DNA from: Thermohahella caldifontis
GTDB lineage: Bacteria > Pseudomonadota > Gammaproteobacteria > Pseudomonadales > Oleiphilaceae
Assembly (NCBI RefSeq): GCF_041153465.1
Contig: NZ_CP154858.1
Coordinates: 3,224,001 to 3,288,000 of the forward strand
DNA: 64,000 nt
Reading direction: 5' to 3'
The notes beneath the pieces are model-generated. The model was given only the letters and a program-made list of their open reading frames with translations. It made no database searches and was not told the DNA's origin. The translations under genes were made by a program, and so were the position numbers. Shown in pieces: positions 36,724 to 46,215 of this stretch (position 1 is the stretch's first letter; each line of letters begins with the position of its first letter).

Positions 36724-37432
36724 CACCATTCCCAGCCGCTATGTGCCCTGGATGACCTGGCTTCTGATCGGCCTCAACAGCGCCATTTTCCTGTTTCAGG
36801 TGTCCCTGCCGCCGGAACTCCAGGAGCGTTTCATCTACATGTTCGGATTGGTCCCGGCACGATACAGTCAGCCGGAATGGGCGATCTGGGCCGGCCTGCC
36901 GCTGGGTGACTACTGGCCATTCCTCACCAGCATGTTCCTGCACGGCAGCTGGATGCATCTGATTGGCAACATGTGGACCCTGTGGATTTTCGGAGACAAC
37001 GTGGAAGACCGCATGGGGCCGTGGCGCTATCTCGCCTTCTACATTCTGTGTGGTCTGGCGGCGGCTGTGCTGCACACCCTGCTGAACCTGGATGCCCGCA
37101 TTCCCACAGTGGGGGCATCAGGTGCCATCTCCGGCGTGCTGGGTGCCTACTTCCTAATGTTCCGTCACTCGCAGATCATTGTCATGGTGCCGGTGCTGAT
37201 TTTTCCGTTTTTCTTCACCATACCCGCAACGCTCTACCTCCTGGTCTGGTTTGGCATGCAACTGCTGCCGGGCACGGCCAGTCTCTTCATGCCGCAGAAC
37301 ATGGGCGGTGTGGCGTGGTGGGCACATGTGGGCGGATTCATTGCCGGCATGGTACTGTACCGCCTGTTCCTCGACCCCTTGCGCAACCTGCGCTTCTACC
37401 GTGATCAGGCCAGCTGGCGAACCCTTTTCTGA
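36707..37432 (+). CDS. rhomboid-family intramembrane serine protease
   Basis: 241 residues, about six or seven spans. Family marks: HGSWMHLIGNMWTLWIFG (conserved HxxxN), catalytic Ser in VGASGAISGVLGAYF, and His in WWAHVGGFIAGM. It should cleave single-span membrane proteins within the bilayer. AGGAAAG precedes the ATG, which lies inside the MscS gene. Substrate unknown; the following SDH protease suggests a membrane-quality unit. Confidence 0.93.
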   Translation: MFPIRDTIPSRYVPWMTWLLIGLNSAIFLFQVSLPPELQERFIYMFGLVPARYSQPEWAIWAGLPLGDYWPFLTSMFLHGSWMHLIGNMWTLWIFGDNVEDRMGPWRYLAFYILCGLAAAVLHTLLNLDARIPTVGASGAISGVLGAYFLMFRHSQIIVMVPVLIFPFFFTIPATLYLLVWFGMQLLPGTASLFMPQNMGGVAWWAHVGGFIAGMVLYRLFLDPLRNLRFYRDQASWRTLF

Positions 37433-37447
37433 CAACAGGAGATTCAC

Positions 37448-38266
37448 ATGGACATCACCCAACTTTTCTGGCTGTTCTTCATTCTTTCTGCACTTCAGCC
37501 GGTGATGCGACAGCGCATGCTGGAAGCGGCCCGGGTCCGGGCCATCGCCCGGCTGGAAAAGGAACGCAAGAGCCGCGTCATCATGATGGTGCACCGGCAG
37601 GAGACCATGAGCCTGCTGGGTTTCCCGCTCATGCGTTTCATTGACGTGCAGGATTCGGAAGAAATCCTCCGTGCCATCCACCTGACGGACAAGGACGTTC
37701 CCATTGACCTGGTCCTCCACACGCCGGGCGGTCTGGTTCTGGCTTCAGTTCAGATCGCGCGGGCGCTGAAAAAGCATCCTGCACCGGTGCGGGTCATCGT
37801 GCCCCATTACGCCATGTCCGGCGGCACACTGATTTCACTGGCAGCCGATGAAATCATCATGGCCGAACATGCTGTGCTCGGACCGGTGGATCCGCAACTC
37901 GGACAGGCACCGGCGGCTTCCATTCTGCGTGCCATCGAGCGCAAGCCGGTGGAAAAGGTGGACGACCAGACGCTGATCATGGCCGATCAGGCCCGCATGG
38001 CCATTGACCAGGTCAGGGCTGTTGTGCGGGAGCTGGTCTCCGGCCGCATGGATGACAGTCAGGCGGATGAGCTGGCACGCAAGCTGTCCGAAGGGATCTG
38101 GACCCATGACTTCCCCATCAACGCACAGATGGCCAAGGACCTGGGCCTGAATGTCTCCACCGACATCCCGGCAGAGATCATGGAAGTGATGGCGCTGTAT
38201 CCCCAGCCTGTCCGTCACAGCGGGGTGGAGTACCTGCCCGGCCGCCGCGTGACCGAGCACAAGTAA
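37448..38266 (+). CDS. SDH-family (ClpP-like) membrane-anchored serine protease
   Basis: 272 residues. A single N-terminal hydrophobic anchor is followed by a ClpP/crotonase-fold domain: LVLHTPGGLVLASVQIA, then the nucleophile region HYAMSGGTLISLAADEI and MAEHAVLGPVDPQLGQ. This fits the SDH proteinase family (PF01972). It begins 15 nt after the rhomboid stop, forming an operon mscS-rhomboid-SDH. Confidence 0.85.
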   Translation: MDITQLFWLFFILSALQPVMRQRMLEAARVRAIARLEKERKSRVIMMVHRQETMSLLGFPLMRFIDVQDSEEILRAIHLTDKDVPIDLVLHTPGGLVLASVQIARALKKHPAPVRVIVPHYAMSGGTLISLAADEIIMAEHAVLGPVDPQLGQAPAASILRAIERKPVEKVDDQTLIMADQARMAIDQVRAVVRELVSGRMDDSQADELARKLSEGIWTHDFPINAQMAKDLGLNVSTDIPAEIMEVMALYPQPVRHSGVEYLPGRRVTEHK

Positions 38267-39154
38267 TCAGGTCTGTGCCGCCCGGCGTAACAGGACGCGA
38301 GGGGAAAAGCCGGTCACCAGCATGGTGCCGGCGACCACCAGTGCCCCGCCGAGGGCGGTGTTCATGCCCACAGGTTCATTCAGGAAACTGTGCCCCCAGA
38401 GCACGCCGAACAGCGGGATCAGAAAGGTGACGGTCAGGGCCGAGGTGGGCCCGGCAATGGCAATCAGGCGGAAATACATCAGGTAGGCCACGCCGCTGCA
38501 AAGAATGCCCAGAGCCAGGATAGCGGCCATGACTTCCGGGGTCGGCAAGGCTCCGGGAGGATTCAGGGGCAACAGGGGCAGCAGCGCGAACGTGGCCATC
38601 CACATGCTGCCGTGTGCATTGTTGAAGGCCGGAACCTGAGGCGCTTCACGGGCATAGCAGGATGCGATCCCGTAGCAGAGTGGTGCGGCCACGGCCGCCG
38701 CAAGGGCCCGGAGACCCTGACTGCCGGAAGGCAGCCCGGACAGCCCCACCAGTACCGCAACACCGCCGATACCCAGCACCATGCCGGCCAGCACACGGGC
38801 CTCAATGCGCTGCCGGGTCCAGGCTGCCACCACCAGCGCACCCCAGATGGGCGCGGTGGCATTGACGATACTCAGCACTGAGGCCGACAGGGTCTGTGCC
38901 GCGTAGTTGTACAACAGGAAGGGCAGGGCGGAATTGATGACACCGAGAATGGCAAAGTGCCGCCGGTGCTGCCAGAAATGCAGCGGACGTTTCAGAAACC
39001 GGGCCACGACAAACAGGAACAGCGCCGCCAGGCCCACCCGCAGGTCAGCCAGCCAGGCCGCCCCCAGCACCGGCGCACTGATCCGCATGAACAGAAAGGA
39101 GGCCCCCCAGATGGCTGCCAGCAACACCAGTTGAGCGAAGGTTCCTGCAGACAT
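38267..39154 (-). CDS. EamA-family (DMT) transporter
   Basis: 295 residues, ten predicted spans in two EamA repeats (AAIWGASFLFMRISAPVLG; later SGVAYLMYFRLIAIAGPTSA with GVLWGHSFLNEP). These are inner-membrane exporters of small metabolites; substrate cannot be told. It is convergent with the SDH protease and its stop nearly abuts that gene. Confidence 0.9.
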   Translation of the reverse strand: MSAGTFAQLVLLAAIWGASFLFMRISAPVLGAAWLADLRVGLAALFLFVVARFLKRPLHFWQHRRHFAILGVINSALPFLLYNYAAQTLSASVLSIVNATAPIWGALVVAAWTRQRIEARVLAGMVLGIGGVAVLVGLSGLPSGSQGLRALAAAVAAPLCYGIASCYAREAPQVPAFNNAHGSMWMATFALLPLLPLNPPGALPTPEVMAAILALGILCSGVAYLMYFRLIAIAGPTSALTVTFLIPLFGVLWGHSFLNEPVGMNTALGGALVVAGTMLVTGFSPRVLLRRAAQT

Positions 39155-39299
39155 TCACTGTTTCCCTGACTCCCGAGGAAAATTCACTATAACGACACGC
39201 CTCAACCAAGACCACCCGTTTCTTGTGCGTAGATGCCGAAGTGACAGCATCAGCGTACTCAAAAGTGCATAAAAGCGTTCGCACGCCACACGGACTGCC

Positions 39300-39305
39300 T
39301 ATAAT
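39300..39305 (+). promoter_or_regulatory. candidate -10 box for the outer-membrane protein gene
   Basis: TATAAT at 39300-39305, 48 nt before the TTG start at 39353. A possible -35 TTCGCA lies 16 bp upstream. Nothing else is visible in this 200-nt divergent region. Confidence 0.35.
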
Positions 39306-39352
39306 ATGAGCCGCCATTCAGACGTTTGATCTTGTTGCTCAGAGGAGTGGAA

Positions 39353-40225
39353 TTGAAACAGACTGCCCGCGCCACAATGGCCCTGCTGCTGTGCCTGTTC
39401 CTGTTGGCGCAGGCGAAGGCCCATGATGTCTGGGTGCAGGCCAACCGTGCGGACGCACTGGATGATGCCCCGCCTTTTCCCCCTCTGGATCAGGATAGCC
39501 ATGGAGGCGGTCTGAGCCTTGAGGTAACCCCGGACAACAGCCTGTCCCTGACCTTCAGCCAGGGCGAAGGCGGTACCGATGAATGGTCTGTGGCCTGGTC
39601 CTACCGAGCGGATCCATGGGGGCTGGGCATCTCTTTCGGCCAACTGGACGAATCAGTCTCCCGTACCTGGCAACAGGGACAGGATCACGCCCGGCTTGAT
39701 CAGACCCGGGATGAACAGAACCTGCGCATCCGGATATCGCGCAACTGGCAGCATCAGGATCAGTTTCTGGAAGGCAGCCTTTCGCTGGCACACAGTGAAT
39801 CCGATACCACGCGCCAGGCAGCCGTCTGGCGCGAGCACCCAGTGCTCGGCCGGATTCCGCTCATGGCGGGTCGGGAAACAGCCCGCTTCGAGGACTGGAC
39901 GCTGGACCTGGATCTGACAGCGGGTACTTATTTTTATGGTGAATCCTGGGCGCTCTCGCCCTGGTTGGGCGCAGGCTGGTCAATGGGGTTGAGCGAACAG
40001 TCTGAAGGTACCACGGAGGGGTTTCGCCGCCTGTCGCTGAAACGAATCCGGGCCGGCCGGACGGAGAGCGCCTTCGAGTCGACGCCGGATACCGGTTACA
40101 TCACCGCCGGTGTCACGCTCTATCCCGGTGAACACTGGAATCTGGATCTGTCATGGAGTCGCACGGTCGGCGGGGATGAAGCGCGACCGTTGACCACCCT
40201 GACCCTGGGCTACTTTTGGGAGTGA
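39353..40225 (+). CDS. putative outer-membrane beta-barrel protein
   Basis: 290 residues. A TTG start at 39353 is supported by AGGAG 5 nt upstream. A signal peptide (MALLLCLFLLAQAKA) is followed by alternating strand-like repeats rich in Trp/Tyr (WSVAWSYRADPWGLGISFG; WALSPWLGAGWSMGL) and a C-terminal aromatic residue motif (LTTLTLGYFWE), consistent with an outer-membrane barrel. No family is recognised. It overlaps no neighbour but is 6 nt from the next gene, so probably one transcript. Confidence 0.65.
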   Translation: MKQTARATMALLLCLFLLAQAKAHDVWVQANRADALDDAPPFPPLDQDSHGGGLSLEVTPDNSLSLTFSQGEGGTDEWSVAWSYRADPWGLGISFGQLDESVSRTWQQGQDHARLDQTRDEQNLRIRISRNWQHQDQFLEGSLSLAHSESDTTRQAAVWREHPVLGRIPLMAGRETARFEDWTLDLDLTAGTYFYGESWALSPWLGAGWSMGLSEQSEGTTEGFRRLSLKRIRAGRTESAFESTPDTGYITAGVTLYPGEHWNLDLSWSRTVGGDEARPLTTLTLGYFWE

Positions 40226-40231
40226 AAAACA

Positions 40232-40891
40232 ATGACTGACGTGGATCTGGAATCGGCCTTGCCGGTGTTCGGCACCGTGCCGGATGCCATCATTGACGCC
40301 ATTGCCGAGAGGGGATGGTATGTGGGAGAAGAAGTCCTGCCCGCGTCGCTCATGCTCGCACTGCGCGAGGATGCACAGGCGCGCCGGGCCGCTTTTGATG
40401 CGGCGGGAACCGGCCGGGGCCTGAACCATGATATCCGTCGCAGGCTGCGTACCGATGCCATCCAGTGGCTGGACGGCAGTTCCGAAGCACAGCGAGCCTG
40501 GCTGGAGGGCTGCGAGGCACTGAGGCTGGCCTTCAACCGCCATCTGTTCATGGGGCTGTTCAATTTTGAATGTCACTATGCACGTTACGACAGCGGTGAC
40601 TTCTATGGCAAGCACGTGGATGCCTTCCGGGGTGAGCGCAACCGCGTACTCACGGTGGTCACCTATCTCAATCCGGACTGGCAGCCGGAAAACGCGGGGG
40701 AACTGGTGATCTACAGGCCGGACTCGGATGAAGAACTCACCCGTGTCCTGCCCAGACTGGGTACGCTCGTGGTTTTTCTCAGTGAAGACTATCCGCACGA
40801 GGTTTTACCGGCCCGACAGGAAAGGCTGTCCATTGCCGGCTGGTACCGCATCAACACGTCCTCGTCTGACAGGGTGGATCCTGCCCGTTGA
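40232..40891 (+). CDS. 2OG-Fe(II) oxygenase (prolyl 4-hydroxylase-like)
   Basis: 219 residues. The double-stranded beta-helix core has HVDAFRG (HxD), then PHEVLPARQERLSIAGWYR giving the distal His and the Arg that binds 2-oxoglutarate. Bacterial members hydroxylate prolines in EF-Tu or other proteins, or act on small molecules; the substrate is unknown here. Six nucleotides after the outer-membrane protein gene. Confidence 0.85.
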   Translation: MTDVDLESALPVFGTVPDAIIDAIAERGWYVGEEVLPASLMLALREDAQARRAAFDAAGTGRGLNHDIRRRLRTDAIQWLDGSSEAQRAWLEGCEALRLAFNRHLFMGLFNFECHYARYDSGDFYGKHVDAFRGERNRVLTVVTYLNPDWQPENAGELVIYRPDSDEELTRVLPRLGTLVVFLSEDYPHEVLPARQERLSIAGWYRINTSSSDRVDPAR

Positions 40892-40966
40892 GTCGCTCTG
40901 GATGAATGCTCTTATCTGGTCTATACATAAGGACAGAAGTGATTACTGACTCATGGGACGGTGTGA

Positions 40967-41812
40967 ATGAACCGGAATGGTTTCAGGGTAGGGCGCTGGT
41001 GCAAGGTGGCGGCTATATGCCTGCTGCTTCTGGGTACTGTGACCGCCCGGGCCGACCACCACGAAGGCGACAACAGTTGCCGGACACTCGTGGTCACGGG
41101 AAATCCCGAATACCCGCCCTGGTTGTGGTCCGTCAACGGTCCCGGTGGCGAGCTGGAGGGTGCCGCGGCGCAGTTGCTCCGGGAAGCCCTCGACGGCAGC
41201 CCCTGGACGCCCGAATTCCGCGCCGTGGAAACCTGGGCCCGGGCCCAGGCAGAAACCCGTCTGGGCCGTGCGGACATGATTGCCGGCGCCTTCATCACCG
41301 CTGAACGTCAGACCTGGATGGACTACATCCAGCCCCCCATGGCCGACATGCCCAATGTCATCTTCACCCGCAAGGACGGCGTCTTCGCGTTTGACAAATG
41401 GTCGGATCTGATTCCGTACCGTGGCGCCACGCTGCTCAACAACAGCTTTGGTCAGGAATTTGATACCTTCGCACGGCAGAATCTGCGTATCGAGGAGGTC
41501 GGTTCCATTGAGCAGGCCTTCCGCATGCTGGCCCGCAAGCGCGTGGATTATGTGGTGTTCGAACGCTACCAGGGCATGATTCTGCTCAATGTCCTCAGGC
41601 TGACCGACGTCATCGTCCCGCTGCCGCATCCCGTCAATGCCGAAGGGCTCTACTTCACCGTGTCCAAGGCCAGCCCCTGCAACACGGAAGCACTCAAGGC
41701 CCATCTGGCACGTCGGGTGGCCGAGCTTGTCGGGCAGGGCAGACCCGAAGCACTGGCCGAACACTACACGCGCATGTGGGCAGACAGGCAGCCGCCCCGA
41801 AAGGCACACTGA
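40967..41812 (+). CDS. periplasmic substrate-binding protein (SBP family 3)
   Basis: 281 residues with a signal peptide (KVAAICLLLLGTVTARA). The mature part begins LVVTGNPEYPPWLW and continues with the bilobed SBP_bac_3 fold (GAAAQLLREALDG; VDYVVFERYQGMILLN). No permease or ATPase genes adjoin, so it may be an orphan receptor or sensor rather than part of a transporter. Ligand, perhaps an amino acid, unknown. Confidence 0.85.
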   Translation: MNRNGFRVGRWCKVAAICLLLLGTVTARADHHEGDNSCRTLVVTGNPEYPPWLWSVNGPGGELEGAAAQLLREALDGSPWTPEFRAVETWARAQAETRLGRADMIAGAFITAERQTWMDYIQPPMADMPNVIFTRKDGVFAFDKWSDLIPYRGATLLNNSFGQEFDTFARQNLRIEEVGSIEQAFRMLARKRVDYVVFERYQGMILLNVLRLTDVIVPLPHPVNAEGLYFTVSKASPCNTEALKAHLARRVAELVGQGRPEALAEHYTRMWADRQPPRKAH

Positions 41813-41886
41813 TCCGGCCCCAAAAACAGGTGCGATGCCCGCACCGGCTTGGGTATAATGCGCCCTCAATACACGGGGGGTAACGC

Positions 41887-42513
41887 ATGTTTGATCTCGC
41901 CACCTATGCCCGGCAGGCCGAGGGGCTCATTCAGGCCGGCCGGTTCCTGTACAGCCGCGGCTGGTCACCGGCCACCAGCAGCAACTACTCCGCACGCCTG
42001 GACGATGCACATATCGCCATTACCGTCAGCGGGCGGCACAAGGGTCAGCTCACCACTGCCGACATCATGGTGGTGAATCTCGATGGTCAGCCGGTGGCCT
42101 GCAATACCCGCCCTTCTGCGGAAACCGGCCTGCACACGGAACTCTACCGCCTGTTCCCGGACGTTGGCGCCGTGCTCCACACCCACTCCGTGGGCGTCAC
42201 CGTGCTCACCCGTCTCCTGGCTGACGATGCCGAAGTGGTTTTCCGGGATTATGAACTGCAGAAAGCCCTGTGCGGTCAGACCACCCATGAGGGCAAGGTC
42301 CCCGTGCGCATTTTCGACAACACCCAGGACATCCCGGCGCTGGCCGCGGAAACCCGTGCCTGGTTCAGCGAACACCCGGAAGTGCCGGCCTACTTCATCC
42401 GCGGCCATGGCCTGTATACCTGGGGCCGGGATCTGGACGAATGTCTGCGCCACGTGGAGGCGCTGGAATTTCTGGTACAATGCGAACTCGAACTGATCAG
42501 GATACGCTCATGA
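41887..42513 (+). CDS. mtnB: methylthioribulose-1-phosphate dehydratase
   Basis: 208 residues, class II aldolase/adducin fold. HTHSVGVTVLTR and FIRGHGLYTWGRDLDEC carry the metal-binding histidines. It dehydrates methylthioribulose-1-P in methionine salvage. Overlaps mtnD by ATGA. A TATAAT lies about 30 nt upstream of the start. Confidence 0.95.
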   Translation: MFDLATYARQAEGLIQAGRFLYSRGWSPATSSNYSARLDDAHIAITVSGRHKGQLTTADIMVVNLDGQPVACNTRPSAETGLHTELYRLFPDVGAVLHTHSVGVTVLTRLLADDAEVVFRDYELQKALCGQTTHEGKVPVRIFDNTQDIPALAAETRAWFSEHPEVPAYFIRGHGLYTWGRDLDECLRHVEALEFLVQCELELIRIRS

Positions 42514-43061
42514 GCACGCTTTACATCTACACCGACAACCAACCTGAAGCGCCCCAGCGCATTGTCAACGCCCACGAAGACATCGCCTCGCTGCTTTGCA
42601 GCAAGGGTGTGCGTTTTGAACAGTGGCCCACACGCGACCTGCCGGAAGGAGCGGATCAGGAAGCCATCTTGGCTGCGTATGCCGATGATGTGCAGCGCCT
42701 GAAGGACGAGTGCGGCTTCACCACCGCAGACGTGGTCAGCCTGACACCGGATCACCCCCAAAAGGACGCCTTCCGCCAGAAATTTCTCTCCGAGCACCGG
42801 CATGTGGAAGACGAGGTCCGCTTCTTCGTGGACGGCAACGGCCTGTTCTACCTGCATCTGGACAACGAAGTCTGGGTGGTGAATTGCACCCGTGGCGACC
42901 TGATCAGCGTGCCGGACGGAACCCGTCACTGGTTCGACATGGGGCCTGCCCCCCGCTTCACCTGCATCCGGCTGTTCTCCAACCCGGAAGGCTGGGTGGC
43001 GGACTTCACCGGGGATGACATTGCCGACAAGTTCCCGCGTTACGAAGCGCTGCTCGGATAA
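42510..43061 (+). CDS. mtnD: acireductone dioxygenase
   Basis: 183 residues of the cupin fold. The metal site EHRHVEDEVRFF (HxHx4E) and a later GTRHWFDMG supply the four ligands. Depending on the metal it gives the keto acid (Fe) or the off-pathway product with CO (Ni). Four-base overlap with mtnB; mtnC follows after 3 nt. Confidence 0.95.
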   Translation: MSTLYIYTDNQPEAPQRIVNAHEDIASLLCSKGVRFEQWPTRDLPEGADQEAILAAYADDVQRLKDECGFTTADVVSLTPDHPQKDAFRQKFLSEHRHVEDEVRFFVDGNGLFYLHLDNEVWVVNCTRGDLISVPDGTRHWFDMGPAPRFTCIRLFSNPEGWVADFTGDDIADKFPRYEALLG

Positions 43062-43064
43062 GTC

Positions 43065-43742
43065 ATGATTCAGGCCATTGTCACCGACATCGAAGGTACC
43101 ACCAGCGCCATCTCCTTCGTGCATGAGGTGCTCTTTCCCTATGCGGCGGCGCACCTGCCTGACTTTGTCCGGCAGCATGCACAGGAGCCGGCGGTACGCG
43201 AACAGCTGGATGCCACGGCCGCGGAAGCCGGACTGGATCCGGCGGATACGGAAGCCCTGATCGGACAGCTTCTGCAATGGATCCGCGAGGACAGGAAGAT
43301 TACCCCGCTCAAGGCCCTGCAGGGCATGATCTGGAAAGACGGCTATGCGCGCGGCGACTATACCGGCCATGTCTATCCGGATGCGGCGGAGAGCCTCAGA
43401 CGCTGGAAGTCGGAAGGCAAGCGGCTTTACGTGTACTCATCCGGCTCGGTGGAAGCCCAGAAGCAGCTGTTCGGGCACTCCGACGCCGGTGATCTGACCT
43501 CGTTGTTCAGCGGTTATTTTGATACCCGGATCGGTGCCAAGCGGGAGGCGGCGTCCTACCGGCGCATTCTGGACGAGATTGGCCTGCCCGGTGATCAGGT
43601 TCTGTTCCTCTCGGACGTGGTGGCCGAACTCGATGCCGCCCGGGCAGCCGGCATGCGCACCTGCCAGCTGGTGCGGGAAGGCACGGTTGCCGGCGATCAG
43701 CACCCGGTCGCCCGGACCTTTGACGAGGTGCCCCTGGACTGA
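43065..43742 (+). CDS. mtnC: enolase-phosphatase E1
   Basis: 225 residues, HAD superfamily: DIEGTTSAISFV nucleophile region, VYSSGSVEAQKQLFGHS and LFLSDVVAELDAARAAG. It performs both enolisation and dephosphorylation of the 2,3-diketo intermediate to acireductone. Third gene of the mtnBDC operon. Confidence 0.95.
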   Translation: MIQAIVTDIEGTTSAISFVHEVLFPYAAAHLPDFVRQHAQEPAVREQLDATAAEAGLDPADTEALIGQLLQWIREDRKITPLKALQGMIWKDGYARGDYTGHVYPDAAESLRRWKSEGKRLYVYSSGSVEAQKQLFGHSDAGDLTSLFSGYFDTRIGAKREAASYRRILDEIGLPGDQVLFLSDVVAELDAARAAGMRTCQLVREGTVAGDQHPVARTFDEVPLD

Positions 43743-43865
43743 CCGGGGCGCCCATGTCGTATATTTACGCACAAAAGCCCCGGCGGCAGTAGGCATGGCC
43801 GTCAACTGAGGGTAAAATGTGTCCCCGCATCATCAACACCACAGTGTGAAACTCAAGGGGACACC

Positions 43866-45062
43866 ATGTTTGAGCAGGTCAGTGCCGCCCCAGCGGATCC
43901 GATTCTGGGACTTACCGAAGCCTTCAAGAAAGACCCTCGTCCGAACAAGATCAACCTCGGCGTTGGCGTATACAAGGACGAAACCGGTGCCACACCCATT
44001 CTGCCCAGCGTCAAGGCGGCCGAGAAGCACCTGCTCGAAACCGAAACCACCAAGAGCTATCTGAGCATCGAAGGCGTGCCCGAATACGGTCAGGCCGTGC
44101 AGCGTCTGCTCTTCGGTGCCGAGCATCCCATCGTCAGGGATGGCCTGGCACGTACCGCTCACGCACCCGGCGGTACCGGTGCGCTGCGCATTGCAGCCGA
44201 GTTCATGGTACGCCAGCTCGGCGTCAAGCGTATCTGGGTGAGCAATCCCACCTGGGCCAACCATGCCAGCGTGTTCCGTGCCGCCGGTCTCGAGGTGGCC
44301 GAGTACACCTATTATGACGCAGAGCGCAAGGACAAGGATTTTGCAGGCATGAAGGCCGCACTGGCCAGTGTGCCCGCGGGTGATGCCGTGCTGTTCCACG
44401 GCTGCTGTCACAACCCCACCGGCATTGACCCCACGGAAGCCGAATGGAAAGAACTGGCGGACATGGCGGCGGCCGGCGGTTGGGTCACCCTGTTCGACTT
44501 TGCCTATCAGGGCTTTGCCGAAGGCATCGAGGAGGACGCCCGCGGTCTGCGCATCTTCCTGGAGAAGAACCCGGAACTGCTCATTGCCAGTTCCTTCTCC
44601 AAGAATTTCGGACTTTACAACGAGCGCGTAGGCGCCTGCACTCTGGTCGCCAGGACACCGGAAGCGGCGGATAACTGCTTCAGCCAGGTCAAGGCCATCA
44701 TCCGCGCCAACTACTCCAACCCGCCGTTCCACGGTGCGGGCATCGTCACCACCGTGCTCGGCAGTGACGAACTGACGGCCCAGTGGGTGCAGGAAGTGGC
44801 GGACATGCGCGAGCGCATCCGCACCATGCGCGACCTGTTCGTTCAGACCCTCAAGGACAAGGGCGTGACCCGCGACTTCAGCTTCATCGCCCGCCAGAAC
44901 GGCATGTTCTCCTTCTCCGGCCTCAACAAGGCCCAGGTGGATCGTCTGAGAGAAGAATTCGGTGTCTACATTGTCGGCTCAGGACGCATCAGTGTGGCGG
45001 GCATGACCCGTAACAACATGGATGCACTCTGCACTGCCATTGCCGAAGTTCTCAAGGGCTGA
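43866..45062 (+). CDS. aspartate/aromatic aminotransferase (PLP, class I)
   Basis: 398 residues. The PLP lysine motif SSFSKNFGLYNERVGA and the FHGCCHNPTGIDP region identify the AspC/TyrB subgroup. It converts Asp or aromatic amino acids with 2-oxoglutarate. It lies about 120 nt downstream of mtnC on the same strand. Aromatic aminotransferases can also transaminate 2-oxo-4-methylthiobutyrate to methionine, the last salvage step, so it may complete the local pathway (inference). Confidence 0.93.
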   Translation: MFEQVSAAPADPILGLTEAFKKDPRPNKINLGVGVYKDETGATPILPSVKAAEKHLLETETTKSYLSIEGVPEYGQAVQRLLFGAEHPIVRDGLARTAHAPGGTGALRIAAEFMVRQLGVKRIWVSNPTWANHASVFRAAGLEVAEYTYYDAERKDKDFAGMKAALASVPAGDAVLFHGCCHNPTGIDPTEAEWKELADMAAAGGWVTLFDFAYQGFAEGIEEDARGLRIFLEKNPELLIASSFSKNFGLYNERVGACTLVARTPEAADNCFSQVKAIIRANYSNPPFHGAGIVTTVLGSDELTAQWVQEVADMRERIRTMRDLFVQTLKDKGVTRDFSFIARQNGMFSFSGLNKAQVDRLREEFGVYIVGSGRISVAGMTRNNMDALCTAIAEVLKG

Positions 45063-45081
45063 CCTTCGGCCTCGCAATCCA

Positions 45082-45109
45082 AAAACGCCCGGCCCCGAGC
45101 CGGGCGTTC
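45082..45109 (-). terminator. terminator of the GlxA-like regulator gene
   Basis: Stem AACGCCCGGC / GCCGGGCGTT with a 5-nt loop; on the minus strand a run of five T follows. It lies between convergent genes and may also help end the aminotransferase transcript. Confidence 0.8.
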
Positions 45110-45114
45110 CGTAT

Positions 45115-46116
45115 CTAGCCCCGCTCACCCATCTGGCAGATGCCAAACTTGCGCCGGTAGGCCCCGGGGGAGATACCCGTCCGTTCCCGGAACAGGCGCC
45201 GGAACGAATTGGCATCTTCATAGCCCACCTTTTCGGTGATGCGCTCGATGCTGTCCCGGGTGGATTCCAGCAGCACCTTGGCCCGCTCGATACGCAGATT
45301 CTGAAGGTACGTATTGGGCGTCATGCCGGTCGCGGTCTTGAAACGGCGGATAAAGGTGCGCGGACTCAGGCCAAAGCGCTCCGCCACGTCATCCAGTGTG
45401 GTGAGGGTTGCCAGATGATCTGCCATCCAATCCTGAATCCTGCGAACGACCTCATCCCCATGGCGGGTATTGAAGGTCGTCATCATGTAGGGCGTTTGCG
45501 CCTGGCGCTCCGTATCCACCAGCAGCTTCTTGGCCACCTCGCCCGCCAGTGATGCGGAAACCTTGCGCCGGATCAGGTGCAGAAGCAGATCCAGGCCTGC
45601 CGTCGCACCCCCGGAACAGGTCAGCCGGTCATCCTCGGTCACCAGCAGATTGGGCTGCAGCCTGACAGCGGGATAGCGTTTGCGGAAGGCATCGGCAAAT
45701 GCCCAGTGCGTCGTGGCCAGGTGCCCGTCAAGCAGGCCCGTTTCCGCCAGTACAAAGGCACCGGTGCAGATGGCCGCCATGGTGGCCCCGCCGGCGTATT
45801 GGTCCCGGAGCCAGGGCCAGAGGGGTTGCGTGGCCGGCAGGGCAGGGAGAATGGCAAACATGAAACCGGGAATGATCACCAGATCCATCTGACCGGCGTC
45901 CGCGATGGCCTTTTCCGGTGCCAGACGGAGGCTGCCGCTGGCATGCACAGGCAAGCCGTCTGCGGACAGCGTTGTCAGACGGAAAGGGGGCGGTGTCTTG
46001 CGGAACTGGCACAGGGCATTGGCACAGGTCAGCAACTCCAGCGTGCTGGCGACACTGGCGGCGGAACAGCCGTTGGCCATCAAAACGGCCACATTGAGAG
46101 CCGGGGCAGCGGACAT
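45115..46116 (-). CDS. GlxA-type regulator (DJ-1/PfpI domain plus AraC helix-turn-helix)
   Basis: 333 residues. Residues ~1-190 form a DJ-1/PfpI-like domain (LVIIPGFMFAILPAL, AAICTGAFVLAETGLLDG, THWAFADAF); residues ~225-330 form the AraC DNA-binding domain (LDDVAERFGLSPRTFIRRF, ITEKVGYEDANSFRRLF). Relatives such as GbdR, CdhR and ArgR-type proteins sense amino-acid or betaine derivatives. Start 46116 has GGAG 6 nt upstream. Target unknown; the divergent gene at 46216 is the nearest candidate. Confidence 0.88.
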   Translation of the reverse strand: MSAAPALNVAVLMANGCSAASVASTLELLTCANALCQFRKTPPPFRLTTLSADGLPVHASGSLRLAPEKAIADAGQMDLVIIPGFMFAILPALPATQPLWPWLRDQYAGGATMAAICTGAFVLAETGLLDGHLATTHWAFADAFRKRYPAVRLQPNLLVTEDDRLTCSGGATAGLDLLLHLIRRKVSASLAGEVAKKLLVDTERQAQTPYMMTTFNTRHGDEVVRRIQDWMADHLATLTTLDDVAERFGLSPRTFIRRFKTATGMTPNTYLQNLRIERAKVLLESTRDSIERITEKVGYEDANSFRRLFRERTGISPGAYRRKFGICQMGERG

Positions 46117-46215
46117 CATGAACTCCGGATAGCAGTTTTCGCATGCATCATGTCGTTTATGCCTGTATTGCCGCCAGGCGTCAAGCATTAATCTGTACGC
46201 GAGAGAGGAGGACGT

